DNA of 64,000 nt from the NCBI RefSeq assembly GCF_003173615.1, contig NZ_QGNA01000001.1, positions 682,001-746,000 on the forward strand, in the 5' to 3' direction. The position numbers and the translations under genes were made by a program. Source of the DNA: Falsiroseomonas bella. GTDB taxonomy: Bacteria; Pseudomonadota; Alphaproteobacteria; Acetobacterales; Acetobacteraceae. Positions 35,304 to 43,628 of the stretch are shown here, piece after piece. Each line of letters begins with the position of its first letter. Within the stretch, counting starts at the first letter, position 1. Under the pieces are notes generated by a model. The model was not told the DNA's origin, searched no databases, and was given only the letters and a program-made list of their open reading frames with translations.

Positions 35304-36791
35304 TCAGCGCTGCGCGCGGCGCTGCGGGCCACCCTGGGCCGCAGCGAGGTTGCGCAGGAACTGGACGGCCTGCTGCAGCTGGTGGTCGGTCTCGGGCTTG
35401 GTGGCATCGAAGGCGGGTGCGCCCTCGGCCGGCACGCGCGCCACGCGCTCCTGCACGCCGGCGGGCAGGTTCAGCGGCGGCGGCGGCGTCGCGGGCTGCG
35501 CCGCCTGGCGGTCGCCGTTGTCGTTGCGCAGCGCGCGGCGCAGGTCGGCCTCGCGGTCGCGGTGCGGCGCGTTGGGGTCGGGCCGCGCGGCCAGCACCTC
35601 GATGTCCGGCTCGATCCCCGTCGCCTGGATGGAGCGGCCGGAGGGCGTGTAGTAGCGCGCCGTGGTGAGCCGGATCGCGCCCTGGCCGGGGATCGGCATC
35701 ACGGTCTGCACGCTGCCCTTGCCGAAGCTCTTCACGCCCATCACCACCGCGCGGCGATGATCTTGCAGCGCGCCGGCCACGATCTCGCTGGCGCTGGCCG
35801 AGCCGCCGTTGATCAGCACGACCATCGGCAGGCCCTGGGCGATGTCGCCCGCCCGCGCGTTCCAGCGCTGCGCATCCTCGGCCCGGCGGGCGCGGGTGGA
35901 GACGATCTCGCCCTGGTCGAGGAAGTCGTCCGCCACCTGCACCGCCTGGTCGAGCAGGCCGCCCGGGTTGTTGCGCAGGTCGAGGATCAGGCCCTTCAGG
36001 TTCCCGCCGGCCTGCTGGCGCATGGTGGAGATGGCGCGGCGCAGCGCGCCTTCGGTCTGCTCGTTGAAGGCGGAGAGGCGGACATAGGCGACGTCCCCGC
36101 CCTCCAGCCGGAAGCGGGCCACCTGCGGGCGGATCACGTCGCGCGTCAGGGTGAGTTCCAGGGGCTGGCGCTCGCCCTCGCGCCGAACGGTCAGGCGGAT
36201 CTGCGTGCCGCGCTCGCCGCGCATCTGCTCCACCGCCTCCTGCAGGGAGAGGCCCTGGGTGGACTGGCCGTTGAGGTGGGTGATCAGGTCGCCCGGCTTC
36301 ACGCCGGCGCGGGCCGCCGGGGTGTCGTCGATCGGGGAGATGACCTTGACGTAGCCGTTCTCCTGCGTGACCTCGATGCCGAGGCCGCCGAACTCGCCGC
36401 GCGTCTGCACCTGCATGTCGCGGAAGCTGCGCGGGTTCATGTAGGAGCTGTGCGGGTCGAGGCCCTGCAGCATGCCGTTGATCGCGGCCTCGATCACCTC
36501 GCGGTCGTTCACCGGTTCGACGTATTCGGCGCGGATCCGCTCGAAGACGTCGCCGAACAGGTTCAGCAGGCGATAGGTCTCGCCCCGGCCGCTGTCCTGC
36601 GCCCAGGCCTGGAAGGTCGGCAGGGCGATGAAGGGGCCGGTGACCGCGCCGGCCAGGAAGGCCGCCCCGATTGCGCCCATGCGCAACATCCGCCGTCGGC
36701 GGCTGCCAGTCGGCGCAGGTTGCGCCGCGCCGACGCTCGGCACCCTGGCGTCACGCAGCCGCGTCGAACCCTGTCCAGACTTGCCGCTCAT
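35304..36791 (-). CDS. ctpA: S41-family C-terminal processing protease
   Basis: Periplasmic serine protease, 495 residues. An Arg-rich N-terminus and one membrane anchor (GAIGAAFLAGAVTGPFIAL) are followed by a PDZ domain (about 135-215, GGLGIEVTQENGYVKVISPI). The S41 catalytic region has Ser in GGSASASEIV (residues 329-338) and Lys358 in SFGKGSVQ. It cleaves envelope proteins at C-terminal hydrophobic tails. It lies in the conserved order gpmI-envC-ctpA. The start at MSGKSG is chosen over an upstream in-frame start. Confidence 0.95.
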   Translation of the reverse strand: MSGKSGQGSTRLRDARVPSVGAAQPAPTGSRRRRMLRMGAIGAAFLAGAVTGPFIALPTFQAWAQDSGRGETYRLLNLFGDVFERIRAEYVEPVNDREVIEAAINGMLQGLDPHSSYMNPRSFRDMQVQTRGEFGGLGIEVTQENGYVKVISPIDDTPAARAGVKPGDLITHLNGQSTQGLSLQEAVEQMRGERGTQIRLTVRREGERQPLELTLTRDVIRPQVARFRLEGGDVAYVRLSAFNEQTEGALRRAISTMRQQAGGNLKGLILDLRNNPGGLLDQAVQVADDFLDQGEIVSTRARRAEDAQRWNARAGDIAQGLPMVVLINGGSASASEIVAGALQDHRRAVVMGVKSFGKGSVQTVMPIPGQGAIRLTTARYYTPSGRSIQATGIEPDIEVLAARPDPNAPHRDREADLRRALRNDNGDRQAAQPATPPPPLNLPAGVQERVARVPAEGAPAFDATKPETDHQLQQAVQFLRNLAAAQGGPQRRAQR

Positions 36792-36871
36792 GCGACCACC
36801 CGATCCTTTGCCGACGCCTCGCGACGCCGCCTGAAAAACAACCACATCCGTCCGGGCCGATCACCCGAAGG

Positions 36872-38113
36872 CTACCCCCGCGCGGAGAACCAGGGCCGCG
36901 GATCCACCGGCTGCCCGTTCCGACGCAACTCCACATAGAGCGTGGCGCCGTCATTGCCAGCGCTCCCCAGCACACCGACGGGCTCGCCCGCCAATAGCCG
37001 CCGCCCCGCCGCGGTATCGAGCCGGTCGAGGCCGGCCAGGACAAAATGGTATCCCCCGCCGCAGTCCACAATCAACAAGAGCCCGTAGGATCGAAACGGC
37101 GCCGCATAGACGGCCCGTCCCGCGCAGGGCGAGACCACCCGGGCGCGCCCCGCGGCCGCGAAGGTGACGCCGCGATGCGGCCCCCCGGCCACCCGCTCGC
37201 CCCAGTCGGTGACGATGCGGCCGGCCACCGGCAGGGCCCGCCCGCCGCGGGCCGGCGGGGCCGGGATGGCCGCCTCGCGGGGCGACTCGGCGGCGCGGCG
37301 GCGCTCCGCCTCGGCCGCAAGGCGTCGCTCCCGCGCGGCCTCCGCCGCCTGCCGGGCCTCGGCGGCGGCGCGGGCGGCTGCGCTGGCCCGCTCGCGCGCC
37401 TCCTGCCTGGCGCGTTCCCGCTCCAGCCGCTGCAGGGCCTCGGCCAGGTCGCGCGCCTGCGCGGCAGCCGCCTGGGCGCGCTCGGCCGCCGCATCCTCCT
37501 CGGCCTCGGCCTCGGCCCGCGCGCCGCGCGCCGCCTCGAGCTCGGCCTCCAGGGTCGTGGCGGCGGCCCGCGCCGCTTCCTCGGCGGCGGCCAGGGCGGC
37601 TTCCTCGCGTCGCGCCTCGGCAAGCGCGGCCTCGGCCTCCCGCTGGGCGGCGCGAAGCGAGGCGGCCTCCTCTTCCAGCTGCCGGACCAGGCCGCGCAGA
37701 ACCAGCGCGCCCCGCAAGGCCTCTTCCGGTTCGGCAGGGACCGCGAGAACCGTCTCGGCCGGCCAAAGCCCGAGTCGCAGCATCACCGGCAGCACCGGGC
37801 GCAGTTGCTCCGCCCGCTGACGCATCGCGGCCCTCGCCTGGTCGCCGAGCCTCCGGGCGGCCTGGGCGCGCGCCCGGGTCGCGATGAGTTCCTCCTCGGC
37901 CGCCTGCGCCGTCCGGGCGGCCTCCACCAGCCGGTCGGCGACGCGCACCTCCTCCTCGGCGCGGCGGCGCGCCTCCGCCGCGGCGGCTTCCGCCGCGCGG
38001 CGCCGCTCGGTCGCGATGCGCTCCGCCTCCCGCACCTCGCGCGCGGATTGCGCCAGCGCCGGCGCAGCCGCGAGGCCGTGCAGCAGGAGCAGCGCCGCCG
38101 ACAGGCGGATCAT
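36872..38113 (-). CDS. envC: EnvC-like murein hydrolase activator (degenerate M23/LytM)
   Basis: 413 residues. Signal peptide (LSAALLLLHGLAAAPALAQ) is followed by a long Ala/Arg/Glu-rich coiled coil (about 25-290) and a C-terminal LytM fold. The zinc motifs are degenerate: HRGVTFAAA lacks the Asp of HxGxD, and YHFVLAGL lacks the second His of HxH. Like E. coli EnvC it should activate amidases rather than cleave peptidoglycan itself. Between gpmI and ctpA, the standard location. Confidence 0.9.
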   Translation of the reverse strand: MIRLSAALLLLHGLAAAPALAQSAREVREAERIATERRRAAEAAAAEARRRAEEEVRVADRLVEAARTAQAAEEELIATRARAQAARRLGDQARAAMRQRAEQLRPVLPVMLRLGLWPAETVLAVPAEPEEALRGALVLRGLVRQLEEEAASLRAAQREAEAALAEARREEAALAAAEEAARAAATTLEAELEAARGARAEAEAEEDAAAERAQAAAAQARDLAEALQRLERERARQEARERASAAARAAAEARQAAEAARERRLAAEAERRRAAESPREAAIPAPPARGGRALPVAGRIVTDWGERVAGGPHRGVTFAAAGRARVVSPCAGRAVYAAPFRSYGLLLIVDCGGGYHFVLAGLDRLDTAAGRRLLAGEPVGVLGSAGNDGATLYVELRRNGQPVDPRPWFSARG

Positions 38114-38214
38114 GCGGGCGGTGTCATGCACAGGCGCATTGTCCGCCTCCGGGACGCCGCGCCGCAAGCTTCGGCGCGTGAGCAAGCGTTTCGGGCTGCA
38201 ACAATCCCGGATTG

Positions 38215-39744
38215 CTACCCGCGCAGCAGCGAGGTCCCGGTCATCGCCGCAGGCTGCTCCAGGCCGAGCAGCGCCAGCAGCGTCGGCGCGATGTCGGCCA
38301 GCCGGCCCTCGGCCAGCGTCGCGCCGGCCGGCGCGTTGTGCAGCAGCACGGGCACGGCGTTGGTGGTGTGCGCGGTGTGCGGGCCGCCGGTGACGGGGTC
38401 CTTCATCAGCTCCGCATTGCCATGGTCGGCGGTGACCAGCAGCCGCCCGCCCGCCTGCGTGATCGCCTCCGCGATGCGCGCAAGCCCGGCATCGACCGTC
38501 TCGCAGGCCTTGATCGCCGCCGGCAGGCTGCCGGTATGGCCCACCATGTCGGGATTGGCGAAGTTCAGCACGATCAGGTCGTATTTGCCCGACCGGATCG
38601 CCTGCACCGCCTTCTCCGTCAGCTCCGGCGCCGACATCTCGGGCTGCAGGTCATAGGTCGCGACCTTGGGCGAGGGCACCATGATGCGGTCCTCGCCGGG
38701 GTAGGGCGTCTCCTCGCCGCCGTTCAGGAAGTAGGTGACATGCGGATACTTCTCCGTCTCCGCCATGCGCAGCTGCGTCAGGCCGGCCTTGCTGACCACC
38801 TCGCCCAGGATGTCGGCCATGGATTGCGGCGGGAACAGCGTCAGCAGGAAGGGCTTCAGCGCCGCGCTGTATTCCGTCATGCCCGCGGCGGCGGAGAAGC
38901 GCACGGTCGGGTCGGCCACGAAGCCGTCGAAGGACGGGTCGAGCAGGGCCGTGAGAATTTCGCGCACGCGGTCGGCCCGGAAATTGAAGCAAAGCAGCCC
39001 GTCGCCGTGATGCATGCCCGTGTAGTCGCCGATCGCCGCCGCCGGCACGAACTCGTCGAATTTCCCGTTCGCATGCGCGGCCGCGACGGCCTCCTGGGCG
39101 GTGGCGAAGCGGGCGCCCTTCGGGTTGACCATCACGTCATAGGCCTGCTGCACGCGCTCCCACCGCTTGTCGCGGTCCATGGAAAAGTAGCGGCCGCAGA
39201 TGCTCGCGATGCGCGCGCCCGGCGGCAGCTTCGCCTCGAAATCCGCCAGGAACTGCGGCGCGGCCTGGGGCGCGGTGTCGCGTCCATCGGTCCAGGCATG
39301 CACCAGCACCTGCAGCCCGGCCGCGGTCGCTGCCTTGGCCAGCGCGACGGCATGGTCCTGGTGGCTGTGCACGCCGCCGGGCGAGAGCAGGCCGAGCAGA
39401 TGCAGCCTGCCGCTGCCCGCCTTCACCTTCTCCACCAGCGTGCGGAAGGCCGGCAACGTGCCGATGCTGCCATCCTCGCAAGCGGCATCGATGCGCACGA
39501 GGTCCTGCATCACCACGCGGCCGGCGCCGATGTTGAGGTGCCCGACCTCGGAATTGCCCATCTGCCCCTCGGGCAGGCCGACATCGCGGCCCGAGGTGCG
39601 CAGGAAGGCATGCGGCCCCTTCGCCCAAAGCGCGTCGAAGCAGGGCGTCCTGGCCTGCTTCACCGCATTGTCCGCCGCATACTCGCGCCAGCCCCAGCCA
39701 TCGAGGATGACGAGCATCACGGGGCGGTGGGCAGGGCGTGGCAT
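38215..39744 (-). CDS. gpmI: 2,3-bisphosphoglycerate-independent phosphoglycerate mutase
   Basis: Glycolytic enzyme interconverting 3- and 2-phosphoglycerate, 509 residues, alkaline phosphatase fold with manganese. ILDGWGWRE carries the first metal Asp and EGQMGNSEVGHLNIGAGR the phosphoserine nucleophile (Ser65). HAWTDGRDT and VTADHGNAE near the C-terminus are intact. It heads the gpmI-envC-ctpA group on the minus strand. Confidence 0.97.
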   Translation of the reverse strand: MPRPAHRPVMLVILDGWGWREYAADNAVKQARTPCFDALWAKGPHAFLRTSGRDVGLPEGQMGNSEVGHLNIGAGRVVMQDLVRIDAACEDGSIGTLPAFRTLVEKVKAGSGRLHLLGLLSPGGVHSHQDHAVALAKAATAAGLQVLVHAWTDGRDTAPQAAPQFLADFEAKLPPGARIASICGRYFSMDRDKRWERVQQAYDVMVNPKGARFATAQEAVAAAHANGKFDEFVPAAAIGDYTGMHHGDGLLCFNFRADRVREILTALLDPSFDGFVADPTVRFSAAAGMTEYSAALKPFLLTLFPPQSMADILGEVVSKAGLTQLRMAETEKYPHVTYFLNGGEETPYPGEDRIMVPSPKVATYDLQPEMSAPELTEKAVQAIRSGKYDLIVLNFANPDMVGHTGSLPAAIKACETVDAGLARIAEAITQAGGRLLVTADHGNAELMKDPVTGGPHTAHTTNAVPVLLHNAPAGATLAEGRLADIAPTLLALLGLEQPAAMTGTSLLRG

Positions 39745-39796
39745 GGCGCGGTCCGTCGGCAGGGTCGGGCGCAGCTAGGGCCAGCGCCCGCCAGGG

Positions 39797-40657
39797 TCAA
39801 CCTTGCCGCGCCGCGCGCAGTTCCCGCACCTCCGCGCGTAGCGCGCGGATCTCCGTCAGCAGGGTCTGCGCGTCGAGATGCGCTTCCGACCGCGCGGCTT
39901 CCGTCGCGACCTGCGCGGCGGCGGCATCGGCGCTCTCGCGCTGCTCGCGCAGCGTCTGGATGCTCTCGACGATCACGCCGATGAACAGGTTCAGCACGAC
40001 GAAGGTGGCGACGACGGAGAAGGGGATGAAGAACAGCCAGGCCAGCGGGCTATGCTCCATCGCCTCGCGCACCACATTGCCGAAATCGTCCATCGCCATC
40101 AGCTGGAACAGCGTGAAGAAGGCGGTGCCGAGGTCGCCGAACTGCTCCGGCATCGCGCCGCCGAACAGCTTCACCGCCATCACCGCGGCGACGTAGAAGA
40201 TCAGCAGCATCAGCAGCACGATGGAGCCCATGCCTGGCAGGGCCGCCAGCATGGCTTCCACCACGTTGCGCAGGCTCGGCACCACGCTGACCAGGCGCAG
40301 AACCCGCAGCACGCGCAGCGCGCGCAGCACGGAAAGCGGCCCCGTGGCGGGCAGCCAGGCGATGCCCACGACCAGAAGGTCGAAGATGCCCCAGGGGTCG
40401 CGGAAGAAGCGGCCACGGAAGGCGTAGATGCGCAGCGCGATCTCCGCCGTGAAGATCACCAGCAGCACGCGGTCGATCGCCAGCAGCAGCCCGCCCCAGG
40501 ACGCCATGACGACGTTCGAGGTCTCGAGCCCAAGCGTCACCGCGTTCAGCAGGATGAGCCCGACCACGGTCCGCTGGAACAGCGGGGAGAGGATGACCCG
40601 CGCGAGGCGCGCACGGGTATCGACGCCCTGGTCGGCGCGCGTCAGGACTTCCTGCAT
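39797..40657 (-). CDS. Voltage-gated cation channel (BacNav-like, single domain)
   Basis: 286 residues, six helices plus a C-terminal coiled coil (SEAHLDAQTLLTEIRALRAEV) that would drive tetramer assembly. S4 has Arg every third residue (Arg112, 115, 118, 121). The pore reads FQLMAMDDFGN (residues 184-194): compared with the NaChBac/NavAb filter TLESWS, this is AMDDFG, with two acidic residues, as in calcium-selective engineered or natural variants. Ion selectivity is inferred, not proven. Confidence 0.88.
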   Translation of the reverse strand: MQEVLTRADQGVDTRARLARVILSPLFQRTVVGLILLNAVTLGLETSNVVMASWGGLLLAIDRVLLVIFTAEIALRIYAFRGRFFRDPWGIFDLLVVGIAWLPATGPLSVLRALRVLRVLRLVSVVPSLRNVVEAMLAALPGMGSIVLLMLLIFYVAAVMAVKLFGGAMPEQFGDLGTAFFTLFQLMAMDDFGNVVREAMEHSPLAWLFFIPFSVVATFVVLNLFIGVIVESIQTLREQRESADAAAAQVATEAARSEAHLDAQTLLTEIRALRAEVRELRAARQG

Positions 40658-40770
40658 GGTTCCCGGCTTTGTCAGCAGTTTCGGCGGCGCTGGGAATGGC
40701 GCGGCCGCCGGGAGAGTTCAAGGGCGTGTTGTCGTGCCTTGTGCGGACCGATTCAGACCTTCGGGCCGCC

Positions 40771-41448
40771 TCAGCCACCCAGGATGAGGGCCGGCACGCC
40801 GAAGATGCCGCGGTGGAAATGCAGCAGCGCCGCCCACAGCACCAGCCCGACCACCGGCGGCATCCAGCCGATCTCCGACAGCACCAGCCGGTTCCGCCCG
40901 GAGAGGATCGCGCCGAAGGGCACGACCGAGGTCCTTTGGGCAAAGCCGCGCCACGCCTCGGGGCTGCGGCGCGCGAGCTTGGCGTCGATCGAGGGCATGC
41001 CTGCCAGGGCGGTGACGAGGAAGGCGCCGAAGAACACCAGGCTCGCCGTGTCGCCGTTGCCCAGCACATGCACGAAGCCCCAGATCGCGAAGGACCACAG
41101 CATGGGATGGCGCGTGACGCGCTGGACGCCGCGCGGCTCCTCGCCGAGCCCCTTGTTGCCGACCGCGGTCGGGTTGCGCTTGTGGGAGGCCATGAACAGC
41201 ACGAAGGCCGGCAGCATCAGGAAGGCCAGGATCCAGCGCAGCCAGCCCGGCGCCGCCCAGAGGAAGGTCGTCCCGGCATTCTGCCAGGCGATCACGAGCA
41301 GGAAGATCGAGACGAAGGAGGCGACGGAGAAGACCAGCATGAACCGCCCCTCGCCGAGCCGCGCCACCACGGCATCCCGCAGGCGCGTGCCGGAGATGCC
41401 GATATGGATGAAGATCCAGAGGGCGGCGGCGAGGATCAGCAGCGTCAC
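40771..41448 (-). CDS. NnrU-family membrane protein
   Basis: 225 residues, five to six helices. The signature VTRHPMLWSFAIWGFVHVLGNGD and MASHKRNPTAVG match NnrU, a family related to isoprenylcysteine methyltransferases and known from denitrifier gene groups. No denitrification genes are in the window. Catalytic role unproven. Confidence 0.85.
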   Translation of the reverse strand: MTLLILAAALWIFIHIGISGTRLRDAVVARLGEGRFMLVFSVASFVSIFLLVIAWQNAGTTFLWAAPGWLRWILAFLMLPAFVLFMASHKRNPTAVGNKGLGEEPRGVQRVTRHPMLWSFAIWGFVHVLGNGDTASLVFFGAFLVTALAGMPSIDAKLARRSPEAWRGFAQRTSVVPFGAILSGRNRLVLSEIGWMPPVVGLVLWAALLHFHRGIFGVPALILGG

Positions 41449-41521
41449 CGGGGCAGGCTCCGTCGTGGCGATGGCGCAGCCTGCCCCGGCGGGGCGCCGC
41501 GCGGCAACGGGGCGATGCGAT

Positions 41522-42031
41522 TCAACCCGGCCGCCAGGCCCGGTGATAGGGATGGTTCTGCCGGATCGCCTGGGCGCGATACAGCTGCTCGGCCAGCATC
41601 CCGCGCACCAGGAAGTGCGGCCAGGTCATGGGCCCGAGCGAGATCCGGTGCTCCGAACGCGCCAGCACTGCTGGATCCAGCCCCTCCGCCCCGCCGATCA
41701 GGAAGGCCGGCGGGCGGCCGGCGCCGGCCCAGCGTTCCAGCAGCGCGGCGAAGGCCTCGCTGTCCGGCATCGGCCCGCCGAGGTCGAGCGCCACCGCCGT
41801 GCAGCCCTCCGGCAGGGCGGCGAGCAGCGCGGCGCCTTCGCGCCGGCGCACCTCGGCGGCGCTGCCGCGGGCCTCGGGGATCTCCACCACGACGGGCGCG
41901 GGGCGCAGCCGGGCGGCGTAGTGCTCGAACAGGGCGCGCTCCGGCCCGGGCTTGAGGCGCCCGACGGCCAGCAGCGTCGCGGGCCTATTCGTCGTCCTCC
42001 TCCGTCGCGGTCGAGCCGCCGGCGCCGTCAT
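41522..42031 (-). CDS. rlmH: 23S rRNA pseudouridine(1915)-N3 methyltransferase
   Basis: SPOUT-class methyltransferase, about 150-169 residues. [22 protein letters not shown] at the N-terminus and the AdoMet knot [14 protein letters not shown], then [24 protein letters not shown], are diagnostic. The only in-frame ATG (42031) adds an Arg-rich tail and makes a 47-nt overlap with rsfS. A GGAGGAGG lies inside that overlap close to the conserved core, so the real start could be a non-standard codon nearer LLAVGR. Standard neighbour of rsfS and nadD. Confidence 0.93.
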   Translation of the reverse strand: MTAPAARPRRRRTTNRPATLLAVGRLKPGPERALFEHYAARLRPAPVVVEIPEARGSAAEVRRREGAALLAALPEGCTAVALDLGGPMPDSEAFAALLERWAGAGRPPAFLIGGAEGLDPAVLARSEHRISLGPMTWPHFLVRGMLAEQLYRAQAIRQNHPYHRAWRPG

Positions 42032-42470
42032 CGGGCAGCGGGGTACGGTCCTGCGGCGCGGCGGCGGCGGGGCTGTCGGGGCCCCACATGCGTTCCAGCG
42101 CGTAGAGGCGGCGGGCCTCCGGCTTGAACAGGTGGACCACCAGGTCGCCGGCGTCGATCAGCACCCAGTCCGGGCTGGCCTGGGTCGCGTCGCGGCGGAG
42201 CTTCAGCCCCTCCTTCTCGAAGGCGTCCTCCAGATGGCTGGCCATGGCCTGGATCTGCCGGTCGGCGAGGCCGGTGGCGATCACCAGGCGGTCGGCGTAG
42301 TCGGCGCGGCCGGTGACGTCGAGCACCACCACCTCCTCGGCCTTGTCGTCCTCCAGGCTCTTGCGGGCGGCTTCGACCAGGCGGTCGAGCAGGGCAGGCT
42401 GGATCTTCGGCTTGCGGGACCGCGGCGCGCGCGCCGGACGCGGCGCGGCGGCCTTCGCGGAAGGCTTCAC
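41985..42470 (-). CDS. rsfS: Ribosome silencing factor RsfS
   Basis: Binds ribosomal protein uL14 and blocks subunit joining in slow growth. The conserved core ([25 protein letters not shown], then [28 protein letters not shown]) is complete. GTG at 42470 is the first standard start codon and gives 161 residues, but has no ribosome site. The frame stays open for a further 129 codons upstream (42471-42857), Ala/Lys/Pro-rich, ending at an ATA preceded by AGGAGG; the true protein may be 290 residues. An acidic C-terminal tail (ATEEDDE) is notable. Confidence 0.93.
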   Translation of the reverse strand: MKPSAKAAAPRPARAPRSRKPKIQPALLDRLVEAARKSLEDDKAEEVVVLDVTGRADYADRLVIATGLADRQIQAMASHLEDAFEKEGLKLRRDATQASPDWVLIDAGDLVVHLFKPEARRLYALERMWGPDSPAAAAPQDRTPLPDDGAGGSTATEEDDE

Positions 42471-42857
42471 GGCAGGCTTGGCCGTGGCGCGCGACTTGGC
42501 GGCCGTCGTCTTCGGCGCCGGTGCCTTCGCGGCAGGCGTGGCGGCCTTCTTCGCGGACGACCTGGCCGGGGCCTTTGCCGTGCTGGCCCTGGCCGACGCA
42601 GCGGACGTCTTCGCCGCCGGCCTGGCCGGAGCCTTCGCCGTAGTGGCCCGTGTCGTACCGGCCTTCGCGGGCGCGGCGGACTTCTTCGCCGGCGACCTGG
42701 ACGGGGCCTTCGTCGTGCCCGCTTTCGTCGTGCCGTCCTTCGCCGGGGCGGCGGCCTTTGCCGCCGGGGTCTTCGGCTTCGCCGGGGCCGCCTTGGCGGG
42801 CGCGCGACGCGACGCGGGCTTGAGTGTGTCCGGACTTGCCTTGGGCGCGCGGGCTAT
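42471..42857 (-). other. In-frame Ala/Lys/Pro-rich extension of rsfS with probable ATA start
   Basis: Reads in the rsfS frame without a stop as ARAPKASPDTLKPASRRAPA..., followed by repeated PAKA, AAK, TTKAP units resembling histone H1-like or AlgP-like C-terminal tails. No ATG, GTG or TTG occurs in this frame. The first sense codons follow an in-frame TAG at 42867-42869. ATA at 42855-42857 lies 5 nt after a perfect AGGAGG. The composition contrasts with every other reading frame here, so it is probably translated. Confidence 0.6.
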
Positions 42858-42862
42858 CTCCG

Positions 42863-42868
42863 CCTCCT
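42863..42868 (-). promoter_or_regulatory. Shine-Dalgarno AGGAGG before the candidate ATA start of rsfS
   Basis: Minus-strand AGGAGG with a 5-nt spacer to ATA at 42857. No comparable site exists before the GTG at 42470. Confidence 0.6.
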
Positions 42869-42886
42869 ATCGATCTGCCTCTGCCC

Positions 42887-43591
42887 TCACCTAGCAGCCG
42901 GCGCCGCCGCCTGCATCCGCGGCGATGGCATGGCGCGGCGCATTGCGGCCGGGCGTGGCGCGGGCGCACGCGAGGGCGCCCGGGCCGCGGCGGCACGGAT
43001 GGCGGTGGCCGAGGCCGGGTGCTCTGCGGCCGGCACGAAGGCCCAAGGCGCATGAGAAGAGGGCGCATGGGCGGGCGGCGGGCCGGCGAGCAGCGCGCCC
43101 GGGCGACGCCGATGCCGCGCCAGCCGCTTCGCAGCCTTCGAGGCCAACGCCTTCCGCGTCCAGCGGGGCCGCGGCAGCACGGCGATCGGCGTGCGCGCGG
43201 CCAGCCGGGTCCAACCCTGCCAGCGTGGCAGCTGCACCAGGTTGTCCGCGCCGATCACGAAGACGAAGCGGCTGCGGGGGAAGCGGCGATGCAGCTCCCG
43301 CAGCGTGTCCTGGGTGTAGCGCGTGCCGAGCCTTGCCTCGATGTCGGTGGCGATGATGCGCCGCCCATCGGCGATGGCGCGCGCGGAAGCCAGCCGGTCG
43401 GCCAGCGGCGCCATGCCGGCGCGGGGCTTCAGCGGGTTGCCGGGGGAGACCATCAGCCAGATCTCGTCCAGCCGGAGCGCGCGCCGCACCCGCTCCGCAA
43501 CGTGGCGATGGCCGGCATGCGCGGGATTGAAGCTGCCGCCGAGCAGCCCGATGCGGCGCCGGCGCCGGTCGCCGCGGTGGTTGGGTGTCAC
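42887..43591 (-). CDS. nadD: Nicotinate-nucleotide adenylyltransferase
   Basis: NAD biosynthesis enzyme, 234 residues. The HxGH nucleotidyltransferase motif is in IGLLGGSFNPAHAGHRHVAE, and IGADNLVQLPRW carries the second conserved region. The GTG at 43591 is chosen as the last standard start before the motif; it lacks a clear ribosome site. The C-terminal 35 residues are Ala/Arg/Pro-rich and lie beyond the usual fold. It ends 29 nt before the candidate rsfS ATA. Confidence 0.94.
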   Translation of the reverse strand: MTPNHRGDRRRRRIGLLGGSFNPAHAGHRHVAERVRRALRLDEIWLMVSPGNPLKPRAGMAPLADRLASARAIADGRRIIATDIEARLGTRYTQDTLRELHRRFPRSRFVFVIGADNLVQLPRWQGWTRLAARTPIAVLPRPRWTRKALASKAAKRLARHRRRPGALLAGPPPAHAPSSHAPWAFVPAAEHPASATAIRAAAARAPSRAPAPRPAAMRRAMPSPRMQAAAPAAR

Positions 43592-43628
43592 GCCAGGATG
43601 CCTGGGCGCGGCAAAGGCACAAGAAAAC

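Noticed and set aside
38685-38720. Possible terminator-like GC palindromes inside gpmI
   Set aside because: Within a conserved coding region and lacking any T-run.
42313-42894. Plus-strand 193-codon Ala-rich frame
   Set aside because: It is the reverse-complement shadow of the Ala/Lys extension (AAG/GCC codons read as CTT/GGC).
42028-43068. A 346-codon minus-strand frame across nadD and the rsfS extension
   Set aside because: Runs through nadD and rsfS out of frame; the Ala/Lys/Pro frame contiguous with RsfS is the plausible one.
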